A stretch of 64,000 nucleotides of DNA from contig CM045989.1 of NCBI GenBank assembly GCA_025175895.1, positions 126,369,272 to 126,433,271 on the forward strand. Direction: 5' to 3'. Source of the DNA: Wurfbainia villosa (Eukaryota > Streptophyta > Magnoliopsida > Zingiberales > Zingiberaceae). The notes under the pieces were generated by a model, which was not told where the DNA came from, did not search any database, and saw nothing but the letters and a program-made list of their open reading frames with translations. This document shows positions 53,846 to 64,000 of the stretch, piece by piece. Position 1 is the first letter of the stretch, and each line of letters begins with the position of its first letter. The position numbers were made by a program, and so were the translations under genes.

Positions 53846-56145
53846 CTGGTCAACCAAAAGTCAACTATGCAAGGACTACTAATCCACAAGACACTCTCTC
53901 TACCAAATAGAGAGTCATACACAACTGACAGTCAACCATGCTAATACCTCCAGTCTATGGTGATATACTATCGATAATCCATATAACCATACAGAGATAC
54001 ACAATCCATAATGGATATACAATCACGCTAGGACCTCCAGTCCATAGCCACATACTGACAACCACACACTTATCTATGCACAGACGACTAGATCCACCAT
54101 AGATGCACAACTAATATGTGTACGATACAACAATCGACTCCATAATCTAATCTATCACCTAACTCTAGTGATGTAACATAGTAACCCAATCTAAGGTCAC
54201 AAAGATAACCCTAACCACATGTATTTACTGAACATCCATCAGCTAACACACAATAGGGTTTGTAGTTCATATCCGTGATAGATAATCAATGAAGTAACAG
54301 CAATATATCTCAAAGGTCAAGGCTAAGTACAAGCACATGATAAAATAATAGTGGAGTCAAGGTAAAAGAATTCAGTATAAATCCAAATTCATGCACCAGA
54401 TTCAGATCAAAACTACCTGACCAGGGTAGATATTACCCACCTGATACGAAGCTTGAATAATCCTCACGGTCGTGGAGTTGCTTCGTATCCCAAACCTGCA
54501 CGTAATAGAAAACTATGATTAAGTACAATCACCAGATAAATATATGAACCAAACACTAATTCGTTCTATATTCGCATCCTTTCCTCGTCTACGAGTTAGA
54601 AACTCCGATTATCCCAACCTGATACACCATCACCATACTCGCTCCCACATCAGCAAGATCACCATATAGATCTAAACAACATCTAAATCAACCTGCATAT
54701 TCACAGATCTAATAACAAACACAACCAATGAACAACACACAAATCTGAGCTGTAATGGCAGCTTACTACCACGAGATCAAACCACCACCTCAATCGCCAC
54801 ACAACAATAGATAGCAAAAGATGCAACAATCAGACTATACACTAACCATAGAAATCCACACAGTTATTGCCAGTCCAGATTTAATCTCCTCATCTACCAA
54901 AATCAATCCTCTAGGCCACTTGGTCACTCCCCTATCGGATCAATCAAACCCGGCTACAACTTCCTCCACACACAGCCGACACAAAACATAAAGCATCACC
55001 ACATATCCTACAGCTATGGCAACTTACCTCAAGCTCAATTTCCATCTCCAATATCACTGGATCTATGGCAGCAACAATAAACAAAATCTAATCACATCTA
55101 AAATCAGAGTTGCAATTTAGCTCCCCTTCTCATCCCACACGCACCGATCGGCTACCACCCCAAATCACAATCGGATACCACACCAATCACAGCCGCCAAA
55201 CACCAATCCATTGACAGAAAAACTCATCGGATCCCCAAATACATGGACACACCACAAATGCACATCAATTATATATGAAACAAAAGGGATAAACAAAACT
55301 TACTGGCCAAATCTTCACCGACAGTCACTTCCTCCTTTAATCCCTGTTCACCGGTGAAATCCCAATCACACCAACACTCCGGAATGAAATTGAACATACA
55401 GTAGGTAAGGGAAAAGTAGATCGGACTTACCAACACCTGGAATCCACCGACGCTGCTCCTTCCCTAATCCCCTGCTCACTGAAGACAATCCAAGCTCACA
55501 CACTGGCCAAAACCACAGGTTGATGCTAAATCGATGAATCCACAGCAAGATCTAAGCTCACATCTCGAAGGAGGAAAGAAACCACTAACCTACAACAGCA
55601 GCTCACCGCCGCGACAGCAATGCCGCTGTCCTGACCACGTAAAGGACCACCGAGGCCTCGGAATGAAAGGTTTAGCTAGCTGCGACATCACCGAGCCGCT
55701 CTCCCAAGAATGCTGGCGAGCTGGAGAGGAAACAAGATTGGCGATGAGCAGGTCAAAGGCGAAGAAATCGCGAAGAAGGAAGGACAGGTCGCAGTGGAAG
55801 AAGGAGCTTTGGCAGCGTTGAGGAAGAAGACGGAATCGCGATTTGAGGAAGTGAGGAATCAGAATCGGCTTGTATAAGTTGTTCCGCCTCAAACTTGAAC
55901 CCACCTTAGGTTAAAACCTAACCTAAGTTGAACCCAAACTAACCCAAATCGATTGAGCTAGCCCAAGACTAACCTAAGGCTAACTTAGGTTTAACTCAAA
56001 CACCCCATTAGGCTTTAATCTTCCTCGTATGAACTCCTTTTGAATCCGAAAAAATTTCTGTGAACTCCTGAGAAATTATATAAGACAATTTCTCCATTAA
56101 TAAGGGGTATTTTATTCTATTATTATTATTTTTCCATATCTTACA
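53846..56145 (-). mobile_element. Rest of gypsy 3' LTR
   Basis: Continues the LTR left at 42009. Corresponds to 5152-6439 and 8654-9325 of the other copy (shared words around the cctgatac/cctgctat site at 54435 and 5500, and the tattattattattttt end). Noncoding; an island at 55560-55860 has open stretches that lack support. Repeated aacctaagg/aacccaaact words lie at 55895-56000. Confidence 0.75.
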
Positions 56146-59100
56146 ATATTCTCCCCCACTAATAAAAATTTGATCCCCAAATTTCTTACTCATGTACGAA
56201 TACGAGATGTCACAACAACCATCTCAAGCATCCGAAGAAATGTCCATACGAACACCTCAAGTGACTAAGTGGGGTACTGATAACCTCTAAAATCTATCAT
56301 GGATACTCTCAACATATCAACCATCTATCAAAAGGTAAATATTCGTACTCGAGTGGAGCTCTATATCCATGACCTGTTAGAGACTTTGCTAGAATCATAA
56401 AATGAATCATGAATCACTATCAGAAATGATACTCAAGGATACTCCATGGATATAATTCTGTTCCATCTTACGGTTCTGAAGGAAATGAGTAAACCTGGCT
56501 GATCAATCATCGATTACCCAAATCACATCAAATCCTTATCGAATTCTAGATAATCTCCCAACACAGTCCATCGTACTAAGCTACCACTTCCATCTCGGTA
56601 CATAACCCTACTGTTCACTAACATTCCACCTTTATATGTCGTCACTTCCAACATCAAACTACAAAATCAATTATCACCTAGGCCCTGAAACCTAGTTCCA
56701 CAAATGTTGACCAAGTAATTTCCATCACCTACTTGGTCCAACAAATCAACGGTATAGTAATGCTAGTAACATCCTATCAACCTCTACGGTATCAACCATA
56801 TCCAAAAAATATCGTCTAAGACAACCACCAACTGGTCCAATCGGTTCATGAACGACTAAATCGTCGATAAGTCTAACAACATTATCAACATCTCCTAAAA
56901 TTCATACCAAGTATGAAATATCGTCTTCTATACACCTGCATCCTTTTTACTCCAAGCAGATGATATCTCAATCATCACACCGACAATGATAATTGTATGA
57001 CACTAAATCACTACAATATCAACACACCAATTATAACTCAACCCTAGGGTATACCCTGGTATCCTTTAGCGGATCTAAACAGATCATCTATCCATGACGA
57101 AGGATATTCATTCTCAACTACGACATTCCAATCATCGATAATCGATGCATAACCTCAAAGGTTTGTCTCCCTTTTAACAAAGAGTTCCGGATCCTCTCAA
57201 GAGAAATATCGGGACGGATAAATATTCCCTCTAATAACTCCTATAATCGCAACTTATGTTCTTTCAATTTCCACAGTGTTTAGCAACACTAATACCAATA
57301 AAATTATCTCCCGGTATGAGGTCTTCAATATCGAAACTATTCCAAAATCACCCCCAATCGCATATTCCACTTGCCCATGCGGTGACAAGCCCGGGAGTTC
57401 ATCCAAAACTATATCCGAATGCTCTCGGATTATATGCACATCCGAGAGACATGTTATACCAACATTCCAACAATCTAACTATCTGTAAGGATATGTCTAT
57501 AGTAAAGGTATGTCTAGCAAAGGCTAAGGGTATCCCTTGACTTCTTGGTCGTTGATCAACATCTCACCTAACAGTAGAGAAAAATCACCAACCCACAAGT
57601 CGATAGGAACCCTTCTAATCCTATCTAAGAATGTTCTAATCCTAGATACCTATAAACTACCGGTATCTATAGATATATCAGCAAATAGGGTAATCTAAAG
57701 TAATACCCCGAATGACCACTTCATCGGTCTTCTATACCTCTCCCCGAGTAACCATGTAAACTCGTCCAACTTCTGATCTTGGCGATTGGTCTCATGTAGA
57801 TGCAAAAGACTACCATGGAGGAACTGAAGTCAACTGCTAAACTGAGATACAAACTAAAACAACTGCAACGGAGATGGTAAACACTGTTGTACTGGCAAAG
57901 GGTACACATCCGACTATAAAATACTGAAGAACTGTCAACATCATAGCACGCTCCAACTCTGCAAATAGTATAACTGTGTCTAAAGAATACAACATAGATA
58001 CGACCATCATCGTAAACTCTCTCCTCTGTACAAAGCATAACCACACCTGGGGAGGTAACAGTTGTCGTCTGGGCGTCTGAGTCTTCTGAGATGTCTTCTG
58101 CTGATAGTACTGAGTGACTTGCTTCTCTCGGCTGGAAGTATCAAAGAACTCCACTATGTCTGAGGCAATAGATCACTGCTGGGGTGATAATCCACTCTTC
58201 TGTGATAATCTCGGCTTTCGAGGTTGTGGATCGTCCTCTCGAAAGCTTCATCCATAGTCTTCAACTGAGTCTTCAAAGTACATACTCTCCTTGTAGATAC
58301 TGACTGCTTATAGTAGAAATGGATAAAATGATCCATCGGATAATCTACCCTATGTCTCGTCGTGACCCACACTGCATGCACACAATCTCTTCAGAGTCTT
58401 TCTTCTGATTTTGCTGATAAATAGGTGAAGATGATGACAATCTGCAGTCGGTCTTCTATGATCTAAAAACTCTCCAATAGTCACTCGTGACTCATGACTT
58501 TAATCTTGCTCCTTTTGTCAAACATTCGGAGACTTCTGATTCCAATAATTTGACTTGCAATATATGCTTATCAAATCTCCAACTCTTAAAACACTTGCTA
58601 CGGAGTCATTTCTATACACATGACCCGGTCTAATGCCTTCAGGTAGGATTTGGTAGGAGATCCAAACATCCTGATCAAGATGTCAACCAATAAACCGTGA
58701 GTGGCCAAAACCAATCCAATCACATCCTTGAGCTATTAGGTGATCGTAGCCTTCGCAAGTCTAACGACTCTACATAGCACCTTTGTTACCAAACGATCAC
58801 CCTACTTGCAGCTCAAGAATTCCCTGACAATGAGTCAAAGAAGATGACGTGGGAAAATACTCTCTCACAAAATCACTGCACCGTGGCCAAGTAATGTGTG
58901 ATTTCCCGAATGTTATTTCTTGCCTCTTCCACCAAGTATCGGTTCGATTTCGGTAATGGTATTCAACTAACACTACTATCTTTGTATAACACGAGTTAAG
59001 TACTCAAAAGTACTCTCAAAGTTATACAACCTAGAACGACCAACCCAAGGATCAAAATTCCTATGAATATCATCCACTAATTTTCTACTATCTGCATCAG

Positions 59101-59552
59101 CAATAGTATACTCGCTTAGTCCATTACCCCTCAGGTAATAATCTGACAAGCATAATTAGTCAAAATCCTTAGGACTGTAATATTTGATCTCCATAAGAAA
59201 TGTGACAGCCTAACCCCTACTTTCTGACTCGGCATTAGTCGGCTCTCAAAGGTAATTTACCTTTTCGAAAGCAGGTAAACGACTCAACAAGTCATTCCCG
59301 TGGTCATCTCAAATCACGATTATGGATAGTGACTAACACACTACAAGTCATCCATGTTATAAGCAACTAAATGCATAACCAATAGAAGGATATATGATAA
59401 CAACTGACATACCTTAATCCTTGTAGCTCGGAGATGTCCGCAACAGCCAGATTCTAGAACTCACGAAACCAAAACCGAGTAAAGAAAAACTCGATGTCCG
59501 AATGAAATAAAATCCAAAAGTGGACTACACAACCTAGGGCTTTGATACCAAT
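56146..59552 (-). mobile_element. Decayed internal region of gypsy element
   Basis: Begins at the PPT (56146-56163, purine-rich gtgggggagaatat on the minus strand) next to the 3' LTR. At 57254-57439 the minus strand still shows HSDIVLDELPGLSPHGQVEY, the link between protease and RT in chromovirus-type gypsy elements. Only 1.1 kb separate this from the PPT, too short for RT, RNase H and integrase. The 2.1 kb to its right should hold gag and protease but are too decayed to assign. A PBS-like word (gggctttgatacca) is at 59539-59550. Confidence 0.65.
57254..57439 (-). pseudogene. Gypsy protease-RT linker fragment
   Basis: About 40 residues that fit the conserved ELPGLPPHRQVDF-type region at the entrance of gypsy RT. 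Everything after EYAIGGDFGIVSI drifts out of frame. Confidence 0.7.
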
Positions 59553-59750
59553 TGTTAGTGCCTATAAGATCCACATATCTCCACAATGGTATGATATTGT
59601 CCACTTTGGGCCCAAGCCCTCATGGTTTTATATTTGAGCTTTACCCAAAAGGCCTCATGCCAATGGAAATATCTTTTTATCTTATAAGCACATGATCTTT
59701 TCCATGTCTTACTAATGTGAGACTTTGATTGTATTCACAATACTCCAACA
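59553..59750 (-). mobile_element. Short (198-bp) LTR-like unit, TRIM-like
   Basis: TGTTAGTGCC...TACTCCAACA, with a PBS-like word on the left (tttgatacca) and a PPT-like run on the right (atccccccctcaaac). It contains ccacaatggtatgatattgt and ggcctcatgccaatgg, words I recall from widespread short plant LTR repeats. No TSD directly flanks it. Its second LTR was not found in the window. Confidence 0.5.
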
Positions 59751-60049
59751 ATCCCCCCCTCAAACGAAGGACCACATTGACCCCCCTCAAGCCTATCCAT
59801 CCTAGAAGGACATCCTTTGCTTGATGTCCGATCTCAACCCACCAGGACTTCCTGCCAACTGTTTGGTCCTCTTGACCCAGCTAGACTTCCTACCAGTTGT
59901 CCAGCCCTTCTGGCCCAACTGGACTTTCTTCCAGTTGTTCGGTTCTCTCGACCCAACTGGACTTCCTGCTTGGTGTCTGGTTCTCTTGATCCAGACATGG
60001 GAGCTCAACTTCCTTCGTTCGAGGTTCATGACTTTGATACCAATAAAAT
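59751..60049 (-). mobile_element. Short internal / leader sequence with ~40-bp repeats
   Basis: Bounded by a PPT-like run on the left and, on the right, a tRNA-iMet type PBS (tttgataccaataaaatt, 60033-60049) next to the gypsy LTR. Repeats with acttcctgccagttg words at 59845-59970. The left copy is at 40187-40485. Confidence 0.65.
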
Positions 60050-60568
60050 TGTCATGCCCCGAGAGTATGCCAGCCGAAAATAATCGGACAACATATCCCC
60101 TGTACGTGATACAATTTCCTGATATACATAAAGCGTTTCAGCCACAATCACACAACAAATATATATACACAATACATACAAACATAGCGGAAGAAACTGA
60201 CAAATATTAAATACACAATGACTCAACTATGCACTCCGGAGTGACTTGACACGATAAGAACCATAATAGAAATCACATCAGAAGTCAAATACATACAACA
60301 CATCTGTAACTACAAATACGGAAATGATATAGGATAAAATCCCAAAAAGAAATCCAACAGAATACAACAAATCGTAATAAACCTCCATCCGTTCGGTGTG
60401 AGATGGGATCAGTTGGCGGAGCTCCAAACATCCAAGGAATCTTCTACCTGTTACCTAGGCGACAGGAAACCCAGGGTTCAGGGTGGTGAGTATAAACTTA
60501 GGGGTAATATGTAGAAAGTGCATGAACAACATATAGAGATATAGAGATCTACAAGTATTACAAGTGAT
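60050..60568 (-). mobile_element. Gypsy 5' LTR, cut by copia insertion
   Basis: TGTCATGCCCCGAG start; aligns with 40486-41010 base for base with few changes. It is interrupted at 60568 by the copia LTR; the remainder is outside the window. The host sequence gtgat (60564-60568) is the expected TSD copy. Confidence 0.85.
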
Positions 60569-62340
60569 TGTAGGATCGAAATGAGCGCTAGAGGGGGGGG
60601 GTGAATAGCGCAAAACGGTTTTTCTTTTCTTTTGTTGTAAAAACGATAAGTGAGAGATAAACACAGCGAAAAAGAGATGGACACAAGGAGTTTTACTTGG
60701 TTCACAGCCAACTGGCTGCTAATCCAAGGCCCTAATGGTCCTAGACCACGTACGGAGGGCAATCACTAAAACACTCCTCCTCGTTGGAGGTAGGAGTTAC
60801 GATTACAAAACTTTCGACAAAAACACAAGGATGAGAGACAAGCCCCTCTCTCCTTTTTGATATAAAAGCTCGAAAAACACAACTTAAATTAATCGACTAA
60901 AACGATTACCAACACTTTAACGGTGAAGCTTCGTGTTGGCGACGCCGTTGTAGTGGCGTCGTCGTAGAAGGCGGCGTTGTGTGTTTGAGAGCTTTGTAAT
61001 AATTGTTGTATCTAAGATGTGAAGCACCCCCTCTATTTGAAGCCTTGTCAGCCCACTTGAGATCAGCCACCTCACCACCAATTGAGGGATAAGTTTCCAC
61101 CTTGCTTTTGACCGACCACCTCACCAAGATTTGGGGGATAAGTTGCCACCTTGCTTTTAGTTCCTTTTGCCCATTTTCAAGATACTTTAGTTATTTAATT
61201 TTATTTCAATTCGAGTTCTAATTTTAATTCGAATATTCTAATTTTAATTCGAATTAGAGTAACTTCGAATTCAAACAAGGGTTAGCTCAAAGCAATATGT
61301 AGAAATATTAAATGTGATGGATTTAGATGGTTTCTAACCATCCGATCTCGACTTAGACTTTCATGGAAAGTTTTGGGTCGGATTGTCGCCTAAGATCAAC
61401 TCCTAAATGGAGGATCCGACCTCACTTACGCACGTCGAACACGAGTCTTACCTTGCACTTACTGTGTCGCAGATCTCCAACTCAAGCTTAACCTGTTTCT
61501 GCACACTCAAGTAGACTCATGAGATAACAAAATAGACTTAACCTTGTGTCTTTGCTATAATCAAAAACACGAGGTTGATTTGATGCCTCACTTTGCACCA
61601 ACAATCTCCCCCTTTTTGATCTATGGAAAAAACACACAAAGTTAAGGAAATTAAGTGCATGAAACAGTAAAGACATGAAGCAAAAGTAGGAGTAGTAAAA
61701 ATATTTCTAAAGTTCTCCCCTTAGAGGAACCCTCCCCCTTGACCGATGGTGAGTACTTGAAAAAGACTTTTAGTTCTCCAAACACAAAAGATAACGAGTT
61801 AAGTAAATGACATTACTTAACTTAGGCTCTTTAGAGTCAAAAATAAGTGCAAGTTAAGTAATCAAAAGTTAAGTCAAAAGGTTAATTATTCAAAAGGTTT
61901 AACTTTTGATTTCTTAACTTGGGCCTTTAAAGTTTTCAATTCCGAAGAGTTGAAACCTAAACCTTACTCCCCCTTAACTTAGGCCAGAATCAAAGTTTTA
62001 AGTTAAGTTATCAAATTCAAAAATTTGAATTTATTGAACCTTAACTTTGGCCTTTTCTCCCCCTTTTGACATAAATCAAGAAAAAAAGTAGGGGGGGGGG
62101 GTTTAAGAAAACCCTAAGTCCAAGCATGATGATTTTGAAAATAGTATGTGAAAATAATTCATCTAAATGTTCAACTCTAGTTTGACTTGATTGAAATGAT
62201 ATTATCAACAAGTCCTTATTAGAGTTGGTTAATATTAGTTGCATATTTATACTCCGAGGTTCATATTGATGCACTTGATCTACATCTTGGAACCTGGAGT
62301 AGGGTCCTAACATCTCACGCCGTTCTAGGTGGCTTAATAC
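60569..62340 (-). mobile_element. copia element: 3' LTR and tail
   Basis: LTR 60569-61603 (1035 bp), TGTAGGATCG...GCACCAACA, then the PPT complement atctcccccttttt (61604-61617). The tail 61618-62340 is noncoding, with repeated ccttaacttaggcc words and a second ctcccccttttgac run near 62057. The general plan is that of the SIRE-like elements but the sequence is a different family. It is interrupted at 62341 by the next element, so gag-pol is outside the window. Confidence 0.82.
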
Positions 62341-64000
62341 TGTAGGGGATCGATATGGCCGGCTAGAGGGGGGTGAATAGCCCTCGTACGTTGGACGTCG
62401 TAAATTGCTCGTCTACAAAAGATTAGCGCAAGCGGAATATACAAATACAAAGCAAAAGACAAACAATAAAACAAATGCTAACACGATGGTATAACGTGGT
62501 TCACGGCTACGCCGCTAATCCACGGTCCCTGATTCGTCCTCGGTGAATCACTCCGTTAAACCAATCCACTAAATGGTCTCTCCTTTGCACCAAGCTAGGT
62601 GGAGGTAACCTTTACAACCAAGATCACTCTTCTTACAATAGGATTGAAGTAAAGACAAGTAAGAAGAGTTTAGAGCTTGTGGGGAACTAGGAAGATCGTT
62701 TGGAGTATGAGCATTAGCCTCTCAAAGGCTCACACCCTCTCTTTTTATAGAGAGGGCTAACTTCTTCCCGTTTGCCGCCATCAGTCGACTGCCGCCCTTG
62801 GCAGTCGACTGCCGTCACTACAACGGCCTCTGAACACGTCGGATCCCGACCGTTGTAGTCCAACGGAACTCTTGGCAGTCGACTGATGGACCTCATCAGT
62901 CGACTGCTGCCTCCGTAGTCGACTGCCCAGTCGGCTACGAACGGTTCTGTGGCCGAAACCCCATTGACTACCGGTCATTGCCGCGCTGATCGATGGTGAT
63001 GATCGCCACGATGGCGATCGGCATCAGCTGGCCACAATCCGATCGATCGTATACGGTCGAACTCACTGACTCGGAAGCGGGCGATCGCCATGACATGGCG
63101 ATCGGTAGTGTCGAGAAACCCATCCGACACTTGGCCAAATGGCCAAGTTTCACCTAAGAGCTACCCTTCCCTGGGTTACAATCGCTCACTCTCATTTCTC
63201 GGAGTCCCTCGCCTTCGAAGTTCTCTTCGTTCTCGGCCACGTCCCTCGGCAGCATCAGGCGCACGACTCTGCAATGCTCCTTCGCGTCTCTTGCCTCGAA
63301 GTCTACTTCCTCCGGCTTCACTCCAAGCTTCTCATCCGGCGGTCCCTCGGATGCTCCAAGCGCACGGCTTCCGCAAAGCTATCCTTCACCGACTCAAGGC
63401 ACGAGTCATGAGATGTGAAACTCGCCACGTCTCCATGTGCGAATTACTAAGTCCTGCACGACTTCAACGCACATATCACATCAACATATCAAACTAACTT
63501 AAACCCTTTGCCACACCATCAAAACCATATTACGGCAAGAGATTGCCCTAACAATCTCCCCCTTTTTGATGTGTGGCAATCCGTTTAAGTTAGGTAAAAA
63601 CATTTGATATAAATTCTACGGTAAGAAAGCATGTAAAGATAAACATGATATAACAACATGCAATTCCCCCTTAATCCATGAAACTCTCTATGCAAATTTT
63701 CTCCCCCTACCATATATTTCTCCCCCTAAAATATATTTCTCCCCCTAAAGTGATTAACTTAAACATACTTATTTCTCCCCCTTTGACACTATCAAAAAGA
63801 TTAACACTAAGTTATAAGCTCATGGCATCAAGTATAATGGAGGGAAAATATGACAAGTTGATTTAAAATTGGGTACCACTTGTTGATGGCATCAAGTATA
63901 TTTCTACCACTTGTTGTAGGTTTACAAACTGAATTCGGCCTTCAATGTTCTATTTTACAGGCCACCAGTCGACTGCTATCAGTATGGCAGTCAGTAGCAC
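62341..64000 (-). mobile_element. SIRE-like copia element: 3' LTR and tail
   Basis: LTR 62341-63553 (1213 bp), TGTAGGGGATCG...TTGCCCTAACA, with the PPT complement at 63554-63567 and the same pyrimidine-run tail as 32579-32830. The sequence before it, aatac (62336-62340), is the expected TSD copy. TATA box on the minus strand at 62752-62759. It keeps several gtcgac palindromes (62783-62925) that are altered in the copies at 31385 and 35661. Coding sequence lies to the right of the window. Confidence 0.88.

Larger units (their letters stand above)
40486..56145 (-). mobile_element. Gypsy 3' LTR, split by Athila-like element
   Basis: LTR pieces 40486-42009 and 53846-56145 add up to about 3.8 kb. 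Ends are TGTCACGCCTCGAG (left) and ATCTTACA (right), and a PPT follows on the right. A related LTR starts at 60050, and a further copy is 1491-9325. The TGTCACGCC start is common in chromovirus-type gypsy elements. No coding sequence is seen in it. It holds hairpin-unit arrays (41520-41890) and scattered short repeats. Confidence 0.8.

Noticed and set aside
55534..55821. Open frame of 95 codons in gypsy LTR
   Set aside because: Absent from the related LTR at 8654-9325, and overlapped by an equally long frame on the other strand.
57721..58381. Minus-strand open frames as gypsy gag
   Set aside because: The position fits, but no zinc knuckle or Gag word can be read, so no gene is called.

Overview
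The window reads as intergenic heterochromatin from a large-genome flowering plant. Almost every base can be assigned to LTR retrotransposons inserted into one another. I found no host gene with convincing exon structure, no rRNA, no tRNA and no CRISPR array. Evidence for a plant: tRNA-iMet and tRNA-Asp type primer-binding sites, copia and Athila/Tat-type gypsy proteins, 1-4 kb LTRs, and C-to-T decay at CAG codons (the plant CHG methylation context). The species cannot be fixed from the sequence; a monocot is a guess only.

Boundaries were set from TG...CA LTR ends plus matching 5-bp target-site duplications (TSDs). Left part (1-9854): the 3' end of a SIRE-like copia element (1-1490) sits in a long gypsy LTR (1491-9325). 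That gypsy LTR also holds two solo LTRs, at 3095-5146 (TSD cacat) and 6440-8648 (TSD ttcac). A further LTR end (9326-9854) follows. This whole block lies inside a minus-strand, pol-less Athila-like element that runs to 39969.

Middle part (9855-39969): the Athila-like element is split by a nearly complete copia element at 11212-20500 (TSD aggga) and by a degenerate Tat/Athila-lineage gypsy element at 22676-37210 (TSD ctacc/ctgcc). One LTR of the latter carries a gag-only SIRE-like copia element at 31385-36841 (TSD aatgt) with an intact 577-codon gag, the longest intact reading frame in the window.

Right part (39970-64000): after a short piece of another Athila-type LTR comes a minus-strand gypsy complex (40187-60568). 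Its 3' LTR was split by a second, plus-strand copy of the pol-less Athila-like family at 42010-53840 (TSD gagtc), which in turn holds an internally deleted copia element at 49211-53170 (TSD acaat). The right edge has a copia LTR (60569-61603) and tail, then another SIRE-like copia LTR from 62341.

How the parts work together: none of the elements looks autonomous today. Two are of special note because they are structured non-autonomous families. The Athila-like family keeps LTRs, gag-protease and a large extra ORF while lacking reverse transcriptase and integrase in both copies. The SIRE-like element keeps LTRs, PBS, PPT and an open gag but no pol. Both would need enzymes from related elements. 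The extra ORF of the Athila-like family is broken mostly by C-to-T changes at CAG codons, which points to methylation-driven decay.
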